From the NCBI GenBank assembly GCA_038373865.1, contig JAXGGA010002327.1, forward strand, positions 1-64,000: DNA of 64,000 bases, in the 5' to 3' direction. A program made the position numbers and the translations under genes. The notes under the pieces were generated by a model. That model was given only the letters and a program-made list of their open reading frames with translations, ran no database searches and was not told the origin of the DNA. Positions 44,787 to 54,420 of the stretch are shown here, piece by piece (positions within the stretch are counted from its first letter, which is position 1; each line of letters begins with the position of its first letter). This DNA comes from Uloborus plumipes (lineage: Eukaryota > Arthropoda > Arachnida > Araneae > Uloboridae).

Positions 44787-45031
44787 TTTGTGCTTGGATT
44801 GTCTGGAAGGGAAAAAAAGCGATTCTATTCTGCGCATAATTCGAACTTTTAAAAAATTAATAATATATAGAAAAATAATAGTTATAAGGGTATAAAGCCA
44901 AAATATTTTTTAAAAAGAAATAAAATGAAAAAGAGGGGTAAAAATAAAAGTAAAAGATACAAGAGGGTTGTGAAAAGTTTTGGAGGGTACTTTGTGCCAC
45001 TGAGCTTGGGGGGAAGGGATGGGCACCCCTG
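44506..45031. mobile_element. hAT MITE, 526 bp
   Basis: Perfect ends CAGGGGTGCCCA/TGGGCACCCCTG with an 8-bp TSD CCTCACGG at 44498-44505 and 45032-45039. The interior holds G runs and a (TA)n microsatellite. Non-coding. Confidence 0.95.
44720..44777. repeat. (TA)n microsatellite
   Basis: About 58 bp of uninterrupted TA/AT dinucleotides within the hAT MITE. Confidence 0.95.
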
Positions 45032-45039
45032 CCTCACGG

Positions 45040-45687
45040 TGTACGCCTATGAAGAAGGTTGACTTCATTTGTAAAAAATTAAAATTGCACTTTAAAATCA
45101 GCTTTCATTGGACGGTGTGATGCAAAAGAAGCCCAAACAATAAGTTTGGGAAATTAAGTTTAAAGCACAATACACAGTGTCATGGAAGCTGACATTACAT
45201 TTTGTTCACTGAATGGCACAGTAATACAGAATTTGGCTTAGATCATTTTTGAATCTCGTAGTAAGTCAGTTAATGTATCAACTTATGTGTATTCCTCATT
45301 CTTAAATTTTTGTCTGTTAACTCATTTTTGAAGTACATAGTCCAATTGATACATGGAATTATTTTTATCTAGCAATGTGAAAGTAATCTCAACTTATATG
45401 CCAAACTTCCTAATAATGGCAGAAAAATGGTCGCTAGGAGTGCTAAACTGGATGATGTATCAAACTATTTGGTATTTATTTGGGGTCAATTAAAGTCTTG
45501 AAAAAAATTTTTTGAAGGTATGGCTTCAATATGGGAAAATGTTTCGATTGGTTTTTTGTAATGTCTACCTTCCATCCCAAGACCTTATGAGAGAAGAATG
45601 CATTTCGAATACGCTATCTGTTCCTTAAAACGTTACGGTCAGGACATGTCATTCGAGTTTCGATTTATTTTACCCACTGTCTTTTAC
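45040..45687. other. AT-rich stretch
   Basis: Includes the diverged duplicate of 43660-43750 at about 45310-45400. No gene recognised. Confidence 0.4.
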
Positions 45688-46000
45688 CAAGACGACCGGG
45701 GCTCGACATTGCCAACGAGCAGTCAAGATATTTTGGCTTTGTGGATAAAGTACTCGGTTACTATCATTAAGGACCAGCGATCGGGCCCCACTGGGGGTAC
45801 ACATCCGTACGCCACATTGTTTACTCAGCAACTCAACAGATGGCGCTACTACAGCGACAGGCAATCCTGCATGATGGAAGAGCAATGGCTGGTGGACGCG
45901 CGACGCGTTGGCAGACGACCAGTTTGAAAGAGGGACTACGTGACTTTTGAGGTCCAAAAAGAATACTTATAGCAATTTGTGACTGCTAAAAAAGGAAAGA
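45688..46000 (+). mobile_element. tRNA-derived SINE, copy 1
   Basis: Collinear with 47965-48275. The head has a degenerate A box (TTTTGGCTTTGTGGATAAAG, near 45734) and B-box-like GCGATCGGGCCCC (near 45778). The shared body includes CACATCCGTACGCCACAT, GCAACTCAACAGATGGCGC and GGTGGA...GGCAGACG, and the tail is A-rich (GCTAAAAAAGGAAAG). A 109-codon open frame across it is not a gene. Confidence 0.7.
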
Positions 46001-46139
46001 TAAAAACAATGTTAACAAAAATAAGAATTAAAATTCTGTTTACCTTTTTCTGGTAGGTTTATTTGAATAAAACTGATTTTCTTTTCAACGAAAAAAAAAA
46101 CCCGCAAGTGCTGCTGCAAATGCGACCTTTATGAAATAT

Positions 46140-46400
46140 ATACCTTTGCGCAAAATGTAAAAGAATAATTACAACGTTAAAAAAGCAGAAATACGCAGGG
46201 ATACTGCAGACAGGTGTATCGACGTTACAAGGAACGCCTTTTCAATGCAAAAAATTGTGAACTTGATGTCTGTGCATCCATAAGCTGACATTTTTTTTTT
46301 TTTTTTGAATTGAAAAGGGCGTTCCTTGTAACGCCGAAACACCTGCCTGAAGTATCCCTGCGTATTAGTGCTTTTTTAACGTTGTAATTATTCTTTTGCA
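46140..46400. repeat. Inverted repeat with hammerhead-like relics
   Basis: Arms of about 100 bp (46145-46245 and 46315-46400) are inverted copies of the repeat at 20640-20840. The right arm reads GGGCGTTCCTTGTAACGCCG, then AAAC ACCTG: a GGCGTT/AACGCC stem followed by GAAA, as in a hammerhead, but CTGATGA is replaced by TTGAAAA and the palindrome is broken. A T run separates the arms. Confidence 0.55.
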
Positions 46401-46855
46401 ACCTTTATCTTCCAATAGAACATTTAAACATCGGATCAGCAACAAAAGTTCACTTTTTCCCATAAAATTAATCTTAAACATAAGCTATACTCTTTTAAAA
46501 AATTATGCTAAGGAAGAATTTACAAAATACGAACATGCATATAATACGAGAAATTCCTTTGAAAAATAATGGCTTTGAAAAAGATAAAGGTAACACAAAT
46601 ACCGTTTGAACTTTCAAAAAGGGTTAGCAAATAACATTTTTAATGCCTGTATCGTATTTTCCGCTTCACTTGCCAATAGGGAAATAAAAAATGCTGGTAG
46701 CACGATGTTAAGAAAATATTGGATTGATAAACAAAATTTCTTTTACTGTGCTGAGAGAGTAGAAACCGATCTATTACATAACGATCAATGGTCTGTTTCA
46801 TGTTTTTCTACATCCAAGGTAATTCAGATTATTGGACGAAAATATGAAAAGAAGA
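46401..46855. other. AT-rich spacer
   Basis: Nothing recognised; a 115-codon frame beginning at 46606 has no domain and runs into the transposon-like fragment at 46858. Confidence 0.4.
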
Positions 46856-46857
46856 AA

Positions 46858-46952
46858 TATAGTGGAACCTCGTTTACTCGACACCACAAGGGACCACGAA
46901 AATATGTCGAGTTAAGTGGGTGTCAACTTACCGAGTTCCATGGCTTCAACTA
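46858..46952 (+). repeat. Pogo/Tigger-like end fragment
   Basis: GTGGAACCTCGTTTACTCGA and the following GACACC/GGGTGTC and TCGAGTTAAGT words are the style of pogo-type terminal repeats. Only one end is present and no TA-bounded partner was located. Confidence 0.35.
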
Positions 46953-47124
46953 AATAATATTTCCTGTATTGTTTATTTACTAGTGGGCTTCAACAATCAA
47001 CGTTATTAAAAACAATTTCAGTAAATGATTTTTCCTATCTTTCTTACTTTCTTGTACTTTTCTTCTCGATATCATTTTCTGCACGGGATCATAAAACTTT
47101 TAACTCGAGTTTTCATCTTAAACC

Positions 47125-47156
<32 letters not shown>

Positions 47157-47964
47157 GTGCTGGAATAATTTTTCAATAGAATTATTTTTTCTAAACGTAA
47201 GTTGTAGGACTTGGAGTCCGTCAGAAAAGTTAGATTTCGCATTTTTCACTAAATAATATCTTAACTCTGCGCCTAATTTTGAGCATTTTTGCATCTGGAA
47301 GTATGAATGTAGGATAAACGCTTGCGAAAATAAAGATCATCCAAGTTAAAACGGAACAAACATCCTGTGTATACCTTCTTGTAACAAAGAGACATTTTGA
47401 CTTTCGCAGTTTTTTCAACAGCTTTCCCTTTCCGTGATTCTTCTCCTAGCGTTACAATTCCTTGTTTACCTTAAAAATGACAGATGGGGCATTGTTAGAA
47501 AAACATACGAGCTTCGGAAATATTTTTCTCGATCGTGATATGAAAAAGATTCGTGCTTTAAAAACACGTTCTAAGTTCCCATCAAAGTAGCTTTCCAACG
47601 TCAGTTGAAATGCCAAACGGTATTGAAAAAAAATAATTTCTTTTTGAAATTTGGTTGCGTGATGCTTTAAAATAACGAAGAGATAACAGTATCGTTTCAA
47701 ATAAATTCACATTAAGTTGAAGTAAAATACTTTGACATTTTTGAAATTATGTGACATAAAATGATATAAAACGAATCCTTCGTGAAAAAATTTCTGATGA
47801 CATCTAAAATGTCCTTTAAAGTTGTAAATTGGATTGTTTCTTGTTGGGTTTATTTACTTTTATAAAAGTTAAAGGCCATGCAGCAGACAAAAAAGGAAAA
47901 CAAAGAGAAAGTACTAATGTAAATAGCAATGACGAATCGCAATAAGTCCGTGGGGTACGTCCGA
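46953..47964. other. AT-rich stretch with long T run
   Basis: A ~30-base T run lies at 47129-47156. No supported gene or repeat. Confidence 0.45.
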
Positions 47965-48275
47965 ACCAAAGAGGGGCCAACTCTGTCCCGAGCATTAAAG
48001 TTATTTTGGCTAAGTGATTCAAATGCTGGGGGTACATCACGTAGATCCCTGGATCAAATCCCATCAAGGGCACACATCCGTGCGCCACATATTAGTGACT
48101 TGGCAACTCAACAGATGGCGCCATCTACCGCAATCATGTCTTGCATGGTAGAGGATCAAAGTCTGGTGGAGTCGCCACGCTGGCAGACGGCAGACCTGAA
48201 AGAGGAATCATCGGGCAACTGAGGTTCAAAAAGAAAGCGTATAGCAATTTTTCATTGCTCAAAAAAAAAAGGAAA
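47965..48275 (+). mobile_element. tRNA-derived SINE, copy 2
   Basis: The tRNA-like head shows an A box TGGCTAAGTGATTCAAATGC (from 48008) and a B box GGATCAAATCCC (48052-48063), close to the pol III consensus. The body matches copy 1 at 45688-46000 and the 3' end is an A-rich tail (CTCAAAAAAAAAAGG). This copy has the better preserved promoter of the two. Confidence 0.8.
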
Positions 48276-48935
48276 AAAAAAAAGCCACGAAACAACGAAG
48301 GAAATATTTTTTTCCGTTGAAGCATTTGTTATAAAATAACTTTCTTAGTAAAAAAATGTGAGGTAGGTTACTTATTAACATATTTTTGTGCACTTTTATT
48401 AGTATAACTATAGTGCTTGTTGAAAGGCCCGTCATTTGGACAATCAAGTCCCACCACCCCAAGTGGGCGTGGTTTTCGCAGTATTTTAGGAAAATTAAAA
48501 TTGAGTGTATACCCTTTGCCCCCCACCCCACTCCCACTGGGAAAATTTGAAATGTCCTGCCTGTTGAAAATCTCAACAAAAACGTAGAAAACTTGACAAA
48601 GAAAATTAATGGACAGATGTAAGGGACAAAATAGCAGCAGCAGGCTTAAAAAATTGGTAACGTCTATCAAAGTCAGTTAAGATTTTAAAGAAAACAATAC
48701 CATCCTCAGCGATCAGTTTTTTCCCCTAGTACAAGATTTTTTGTAATTTAAAATAAAAGATGAATATCTTTTTTTTTAGAATGCCTTCTGTGTTTGTTTT
48801 CTTTTTGTGTGTGTTAATGTGTTAAAGTTAAAAGGGTTTTTTTCCTATCATTTTGTAGCTGAAGTTGTGAAGTCCTTATAAATATCAATTATTTCACAAT
48901 GCTGGTTGTGGATTTCAGAAAATGAAAAAAATATT
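48276..48935. other. AT-rich spacer
   Basis: A C-rich patch near 48520-48535; otherwise nothing recognised. Confidence 0.4.
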
Positions 48936-49149
48936 TATTAGGTTGGTGCGTATGAAATGTCGGATTCTCTTTAGATGCGGACGTTTGTCTCCCTGTTTTC
49001 GTTATACTTTTGTCTTTGGCATAACCTCATTCATAGTCGTATTGTCCATTGCCAGAGACTCATTTCAGCAAAATAGATTTTCTCGAAGGTCTTCCCTTTT
49101 GTTATTTCTTTTGAGTTTATTGCCGATATGAATCGCATACATCGCACAA

Positions 49150-49788
49150 GAGCCAATATTTAGAAAAGTGCCAATTTGAAGTTGGAGTTTTCTGAAAAAA
49201 AAAAATTTTTTCAGAAAAAAACTAATATTGGATTGTAAGTCTAAATTGGGTCTAAATGCAAGAAAATAAAAGGGGGGAGGTCAAGGAAGTTATTTACCCC
49301 CTCCTTAGATTACTCACTTTTAAGCCGTTACAGATCTGATGAATGTTACAGATCTGATGTTAATATGAGCTACATATTTGAGTTTATGCTTTCAGTTTTC
49401 GTTAACATCTCTAAACATGATATCATTTCTTTGAATTTTTAACATAGAATCAAGATAATTATATTAAAAAATATATATTAGGCTAAAAAATCAAATTTCA
49501 TTATAAAAAAGCATTTCTTGGAAATAAAAATGAGCGATAAGGTTTTTAGATAAAATAAATTATGAGGTTACCAAATCCAAGCTAATAAAACATTTGTTTT
49601 GTTTTGAAACAACACACAACTTCAACTTTTTCAACACACAACTCTGCTGCTTGCTTTTCTTTAATTAGTTGCAGGAAATTTAATTTCTTGATCAGAAATT
49701 CAAATTTAGCATGCTAGTTATTATCTAGTTATTTAGCGAAGTTATGAGAAATTGAATCACAAAAAAAAAAAAAATAAATAAAATAAAA

Positions 49789-49819
<31 letters not shown>

Positions 49820-50801
49820 AATAATAATAATTAATTAAATTAATTTCTGCAGTGTCAATTTTTCTTATTTTACTAACTTCTATTGTTAGGTCATACAAAC
49901 CACAAACGAAGCAATTGTACTAAAACTCATTGCTTTTCATTTTTTAAGAACAAAAATATTCAATATATATGGCTAAAACCTATGATTTTTGCTTTTTATA
50001 ATTCTGAAACGTGTGAGTTAGTTCTGTAACACATTCGCTGTTTTTCAATGTTACCGCTCTGACTGTTACCGATCTGACAAACTGACAAAGTTTTTTTTTT
50101 ATATCCGAGTCGATCGCACTAAACCAAAATCAAACACGTGGTTTTTTCACTTGTAATAAAGGACTATACTTATATATAAAATAATTTTTAAAATAATAAA
50201 AACTCTGCATTTTAGAGCGTGTTACCGATCTGATGACTCAAATGACACACATTTTATAAAATCACTTTAAAAAATCTTACCTACAATTTTAGATGCAGAA
50301 ATGCAAATTTTTAATTACGATTCGATAAAACATCCCACCAGGTACTCAGTATCACGTGGTATAGGTGCAGGAAATGATTTTGGGGGCCTAAACATAGATC
50401 GGAAGTTATTGTTACCACTCTGACGGCGGAACTTGGGACACGCTTATTTCGCATTCCCTAGAAAATCAGAAATCGATTAAAACAAGAATGAAGTAAAATA
50501 TTAACAAAGGGGTCAAAATAGAATCGTTTTTTGTGCAAGTGCATTTTTTTGCGAAGTTAGAAAGTGAGCATGACCTGTTTGCATGCTAAGCTTTGCTACT
50601 GGGGACACGTTACCGATCTGATTTTTGATGTATAAAAACAATATTTTCTGAAGAAAAAAAATTTTTTTTTCTGATGTTATTACATGAAATGAAAGCAGAA
50701 CCTTATCTTCTTTCTGGGGAAAATTATTTTTTTAACTAGTTATTGAAATACTAGGGAAAATTCGCTTGGGACTCAAATTGGCACTTTTCTAAATATTAGC
50801 T
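49150..50801. mobile_element. TIR element nested in the mariner
   Basis: Ends GAGCCAATATTTAGAAAAGT and the near complement ACTTTTCTAAATATTAGCT, with TIR pairing over about 30 bp, and CACAA on both sides (49145-49149 and 50802-50806), a likely 5-bp TSD. The interior is AT-rich and carries seven same-strand copies of the word GTTACCGATCTGA or close variants. No transposase; superfamily not assigned. Confidence 0.75.
49325..50625 (+). repeat. Seven dispersed GTTACCGATCTGA motifs
   Basis: Copies or one-to-two-base variants occur at 49327, 49345, 50050, 50065, 50221, 50411 and 50609, all on the plus strand. Pairs are spaced 18 bp (49327/49345) and 15 bp (50050/50065). Clustering in a single non-coding transposon suggests a protein-binding site array or a decayed satellite. 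Confidence 0.75.
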
Positions 50802-51071
50802 CACAAAACAATTGCGAAACTGAACGAACTGGAATATGAAGTTTTGCAGCATCCACCATATTCACCGGATCTCTCGCCGACCGATTTTCATTTTTTCAAA
50901 CATTTAGAGCTGTTTTTAAGGGGCAAACACTATGAAAATGAAGACAGTCTAAAAAACTCGATATCAGAGTTTATTAATTCTAAAGACCAAAACTTTTTTA
51001 AGACAGGCATCTACGCTTTAAAAACTCGTTGGGAGAAGTGTACTGAAGCGAATGGAGCATACTTTGATTGA
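50802..51071 (+). pseudogene. Mariner transposase C-terminus
   Basis: The frame reads HKTIAKLNELEYEVLQHPPY, then SPDLSPTDFHFFKHLELFL, which holds the third catalytic Asp of mariner DD34D transposases, and continues to a natural-looking stop after NGAYFD. It is about 90 codons of a ~345-residue protein. The preceding residues, with the second Asp (DN-RPH motif), are remnant at about 49127-49149, across the inserted element. Not functional. Confidence 0.9.
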
Positions 51072-51150
51072 ATAAACAGCTTTTGAAGAAAGATATGCAG
51101 TTTTATACAATCACTTAAGAATCCGACATTTCATACGCACCAACCTAATA

Positions 51151-51472
51151 CATCTGTTAGATGTATTTTGTTTGCCTGTGCTAATATTAGAAATTCAACA
51201 AATTAATTTCAAAGCTTTTATTTATCTCTTGTTTTTCTAACTTATCGTCGAATAGTACCACTACATATAGCGGAATAGCAAAATAAGTTATCAACATAGT
51301 TGAAAAATAAATTAAAGTTACTCAACGTTTAAACACACAAAAGTTAAAGAATGTTTCCGATATCTGTTTCGAAGTACCAAAAAATCCTTTTTCGATGTAA
51401 GGTTATGGATGAAATGAGATCCGATAAAAGTCAAAAATCGAAATTTTTGTTACGAAAATTCCAAATACCTAT
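51151..51472. other. AT-rich spacer
   Basis: Sequence between the mariner and the second fold-back element; nothing recognised. Confidence 0.45.
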
Positions 51473-51474
51473 TA

Positions 51475-52918
51475 GTCTAAGATCCCACCGCAGTTTATCT
51501 ACACTCATAGCGTACACTCATGACTTATATTTCAAATTAAAGCTGATTTTTTTCTGAACGTGATGCACTATGTCCGCCTATGTAAAAGTGCCCGAAACCT
51601 ATAGGCAGCCTGGCCTAAACAGGTCACATGAATGTAGTATTTCTACACTCATAGCGTACACTCATGACTCATATATCAAATTGAAGCTAATTTTTTTTTG
51701 AACGTGGTGCACTAAGGCTGCCTATGTAAAAGTGGCCGCAACCTCTAGGCAGCCTGGCCTGAAGTTCAGGGTCCAAAATTTCAAATGGTCATAAAAGACG
51801 GAAAAATCGGTCGATTCTTTTGCATTTTTTACTAAAATTATTCTTAATGTGAGTACTTTTTCGAAAAAAATTGATAAACTTAAATTTCAAAAATTGCCGA
51901 TAGGGGGCGCTTTAGACTTTGGAGCTAAAAACAACTACTTTTTACCGTTTGTTTTCATATTTTCGTAATTGATTCAAAGAGTTAAAACTCTAACTTAAAT
52001 TTTGAGCCCAAAATATCAACTAATTTTCGGTTTTTAGCAATACTCGGACCAAACGTCAAAAATTGTGTTTTTCTGCTTTTCAACTAGTCCTTTCATGTAA
52101 AAAAATTATTAAAATCACCTGATAATGTTAAAATAAAATCAGATGACCCCTTTCGTAACTAAAAAAAAAGAAAAAATAAATTTTTTTTCCAACATTTTTT
52201 AGAAAGAAATTTTGTATTTTACAACTCAGAAAGTGTGCATTTAATTTTATTTTCACATTATTAGTATCGCCAGAGGATTTTAATAATCTTTTTTATATGA
52301 AAGGGCAAGTTAAAAAGCAGAAAAACACATTTTTTGACGTTTGGTCCGAATATTGCTAAAAACCGGAAATTAGTTGATATTTTGGGCTCAAAATTTAAGT
52401 TAGAGTTTGAACTTTTTGAATCAATTACGAAAATACGAAAAAAACGGTAAAAAGTAGTTGTTTTTAGCTGCAAAGTCTAAAGCGCCCCCTATCGGCAATT
52501 TTTGAAATTTAAGTTCATGAATTTTTTTTCGAAAAAGTACTCACATTAAGAATGACTTTAGTAAAAAAAGCGAAAGAATCGATCAATTTTTCCGTCTTTT
52601 ATAACCATTTGAAATTTTGGACCCTAAACTTTAGGCCAGGCTGCCTAGAGGTTGCGGCCACTTTTACATAGGCAGCCTTAGTGCACCACGTTCAGAAAAA
52701 AATTAGCTTCAATTTGATATATGAGTCATGAGTGTACGCTATGAGTGTAGAAATACTACATTCATGTGACCTGTTTAGGCCAGGCTGCCTATGGGTTTCG
52801 GGCACTTTTGCATAGGCGGACATAGTGCATCACGTTCAGAAAAAAATCAGCTTTAATTTAACATATACGTGATGAGTGTACGCTATGAGTGTAGATAAAC
52901 TGCGGTGGGATCTTAGAC
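51475..52918. mobile_element. Fold-back (long inverted repeat) element, copy B
   Basis: Ends GTCTAAGATCCCACCGCAGT in inverted orientation within TA (51473-51474 and 52919-52920). It is nearly identical to 33400-34840 but in reverse orientation: its right arm matches the other's left arm, including the variant ACGTGATGAGTGTACG. Length 1444 bp, arms about 690 bp. Non-coding. Confidence 0.9.
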
Positions 52919-53007
52919 TATATTGACACAGCACGTAATCCCCAATCAGGAAACCAAAGAGAAATAACGAACACTAATCAAACACAATGTTCACCAAAAA
53001 ACACTAA

Positions 53008-53622
53008 CCGCCTTATTCACCGTTAACCAAGCGTGGTTAAACTAGCCCTTAACCCGGAGTTACCGCCTACTTCGTATTCACCGTCAACTTTAACTACGCG
53101 CTGATAGGTTTCCGAAACCACGCTTGGTTGAGAACCTTAACCAAGCTCTAGGAGCAAGGTTAAATGCGTGGTTTGCTCTCTGAGCATGCGCAATAAATGT
53201 AAACATTAATAACATAAATCAAAGCAATGGCGGAAGTAGGAGCCGCTACGATTGCGGCAATTTCCACGTTTTCACCCACGACTCCGTGAAACTCTTATTA
53301 TATTCTTTATTTTTTTATGACAAATATTTCGTTAGTAATGGGCTGTGAGCTGTGTTAATTAATTTTCAATAGCAAGAGAACACTACTTTCAACGTAAACG
53401 TTAGTTAACTCCAAATGTAAACAAATGACGTAGTAAATCATGTGACTTTTTTAACCAATAGGATGCTTGGTTTGCTCGCTCAGTTGAGTTACCTCGAAGT
53501 TGATTAACTCCGGTGTTAATTTTGCCGGTGAATACCAAATTTTTAACCGCGTGGTAACAATCTCAACCCCGAGTTATTGAACCTCGTGGTTTCGGCCACG
53601 GGGCTTGGTAATAATAAAGCGG
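53008..53622. mobile_element. Possible PIF/Harbinger-like MITE, 615 bp
   Basis: Imperfect ends CCGCCTTATTCACCG and complement ending AATAAAGCGG, between TAA at 53005-53007 and 53623-53625, a 3-bp target suited to PIF/Harbinger. Internal words CGTGGTT and AACCAAGC recur in both orientations. A 20-codon frame (MAEVGAATIAAISTF at 53227) may be a relic of an autonomous parent or chance. Confidence 0.55.
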
Positions 53623-53804
53623 TAAAATCAGTAGTATAAGAGAAAAATAAAATTATGTGAAAAGATACAAATCAAAGCAAAACGATAAAGCAACAAATAA
53701 ACAGAATACAGAAAAAAAATGGAGCGTAAGGCCCGTTTAAAGCCAAAAATAGGAATTGAATAGATAAGGTATTTATTTATTTCGTATATTTGAAAAATGT
53801 TGAC

Positions 53805-54130
53805 AATACTGTCTAATCTTAGGTAAAACCTTCCGCGTATTTATGCATGTGTCAGATCTTCTCTGATCTTACCAAAATAAGGGTGATAGGTAAGATAACA
53901 ATAAGGGGAAGAACTATAAGAATCATTTTAAGCCGTATCAACGTAGAACAATGCTAATTTCAAATACGTAGTTCAGTTGAATGTATCAAAAGTATAGCAA
54001 AAAATGCAAGTTTTAAATTGAAAACTTCGAAAGGTTCCCACTCACAACCCATCACCCGTTTTTTTAGTGGAATTGTTCCCGAGTACTGGGAGCAGTTTTC
54101 ATGGACGGACAGTACTTAGTGATGGCTCGT
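53805..54130 (+). repeat. Dispersed repeat, copy related to 29450-29760
   Basis: Collinear with 29450-29760 and partly with 14843-14935. Contains GTCTAATCTTAGGTAAAACC, CTCTGATCTTACCAAAATAA and GACGGACAGTA. Non-coding. Confidence 0.75.
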
Positions 54131-54164
54131 AATCACCAACGCTTGTTGGCTTTCTTCATTTAGT

Positions 54165-54205
54165 AAACATTTTACTAACATTTTACTAAACATTTTACTA
54201 AATTA
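54165..54205 (+). repeat. Three AACATTTTACTA tandem units
   Basis: AACATTTTACTA occurs three times in succession with small spacing changes, just upstream of the promoter-like box and hammerhead. Confidence 0.8.
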
Positions 54206-54280
54206 AACTAAATAAATGTGCGGTCGCTCGCTGGTATTTCTAATTTCACATTAGCTACCAGTTTTTTTGGCTCTCTTTGC

Positions 54281-54290
54281 TATATAAGAG
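54281..54290 (+). promoter_or_regulatory. TATA box upstream of hammerhead
   Basis: TATATAAGAG lies about 30 nt before the outer base of the ribozyme stem, suggesting that transcription starts near 54311 within or just before the hammerhead. The same TATA-then-hammerhead order is seen in the palindrome repeat. Inferred. Confidence 0.5.
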
Positions 54291-54301
54291 GATTTTTGCC
54301 T

Positions 54302-54386
54302 CCAACTCGACTACTTTCGTATTCCATGCTGATGAGAGCAGAATAAGCTCGAAACAGCTGTCCATGGATCGAAATGGTCGAGTTGG
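54302..54386 (+). ncRNA. Type I hammerhead self-cleaving ribozyme
   Basis: All conserved elements are present in order. Stem I is TCCATG (54323-54328) with CATGGA (54363-54368); then CTGATGA (54329-54335); stem II GAGC/GCTC with a 7-nt loop (54336-54350); GAAA (54351-54354); palindromic stem III CAGCTG (54355-54360); and GTC, with cleavage predicted after C54362. Stem I extends outwards across an internal loop through CCAACTCGAC (54302-54311) and GTCGAGTTGG (54377-54386), leaving unpaired patches where natural hammerheads make loop contacts. The tiny palindromic stem III is characteristic of hammerheads in Penelope-like elements and animal retrozymes, which often act as dimers. No flanking reverse transcriptase or second tandem copy was seen. 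Confidence 0.85.
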
Positions 54387-54420
54387 CGGTGTATTGCATA
54401 AATAAATGTTGTTTTTTAGC

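Larger units (their letters stand above)
48938..51148 (+). mobile_element. Mariner element with internal deletion and insertion
   Basis: Perfect 31-bp terminal inverted repeats beginning TTAGGTTGGTGCGTATGAAA, flanked by TA at 48936-48937 and 51149-51150. Only ~208 bp of the left side and ~345 bp of the right side are mariner; a 1652-bp element (49150-50801) is inserted between. Without it the mariner is about 555 bp, well under the usual ~1.3 kb, so most of the transposase had been lost. Confidence 0.9.

Noticed and set aside
45598..48222. Open frames of ~95-110 codons at 45598-45927 and 47929-48222
   Set aside because: They coincide with two copies of a tRNA-derived SINE and do not share a reading frame.
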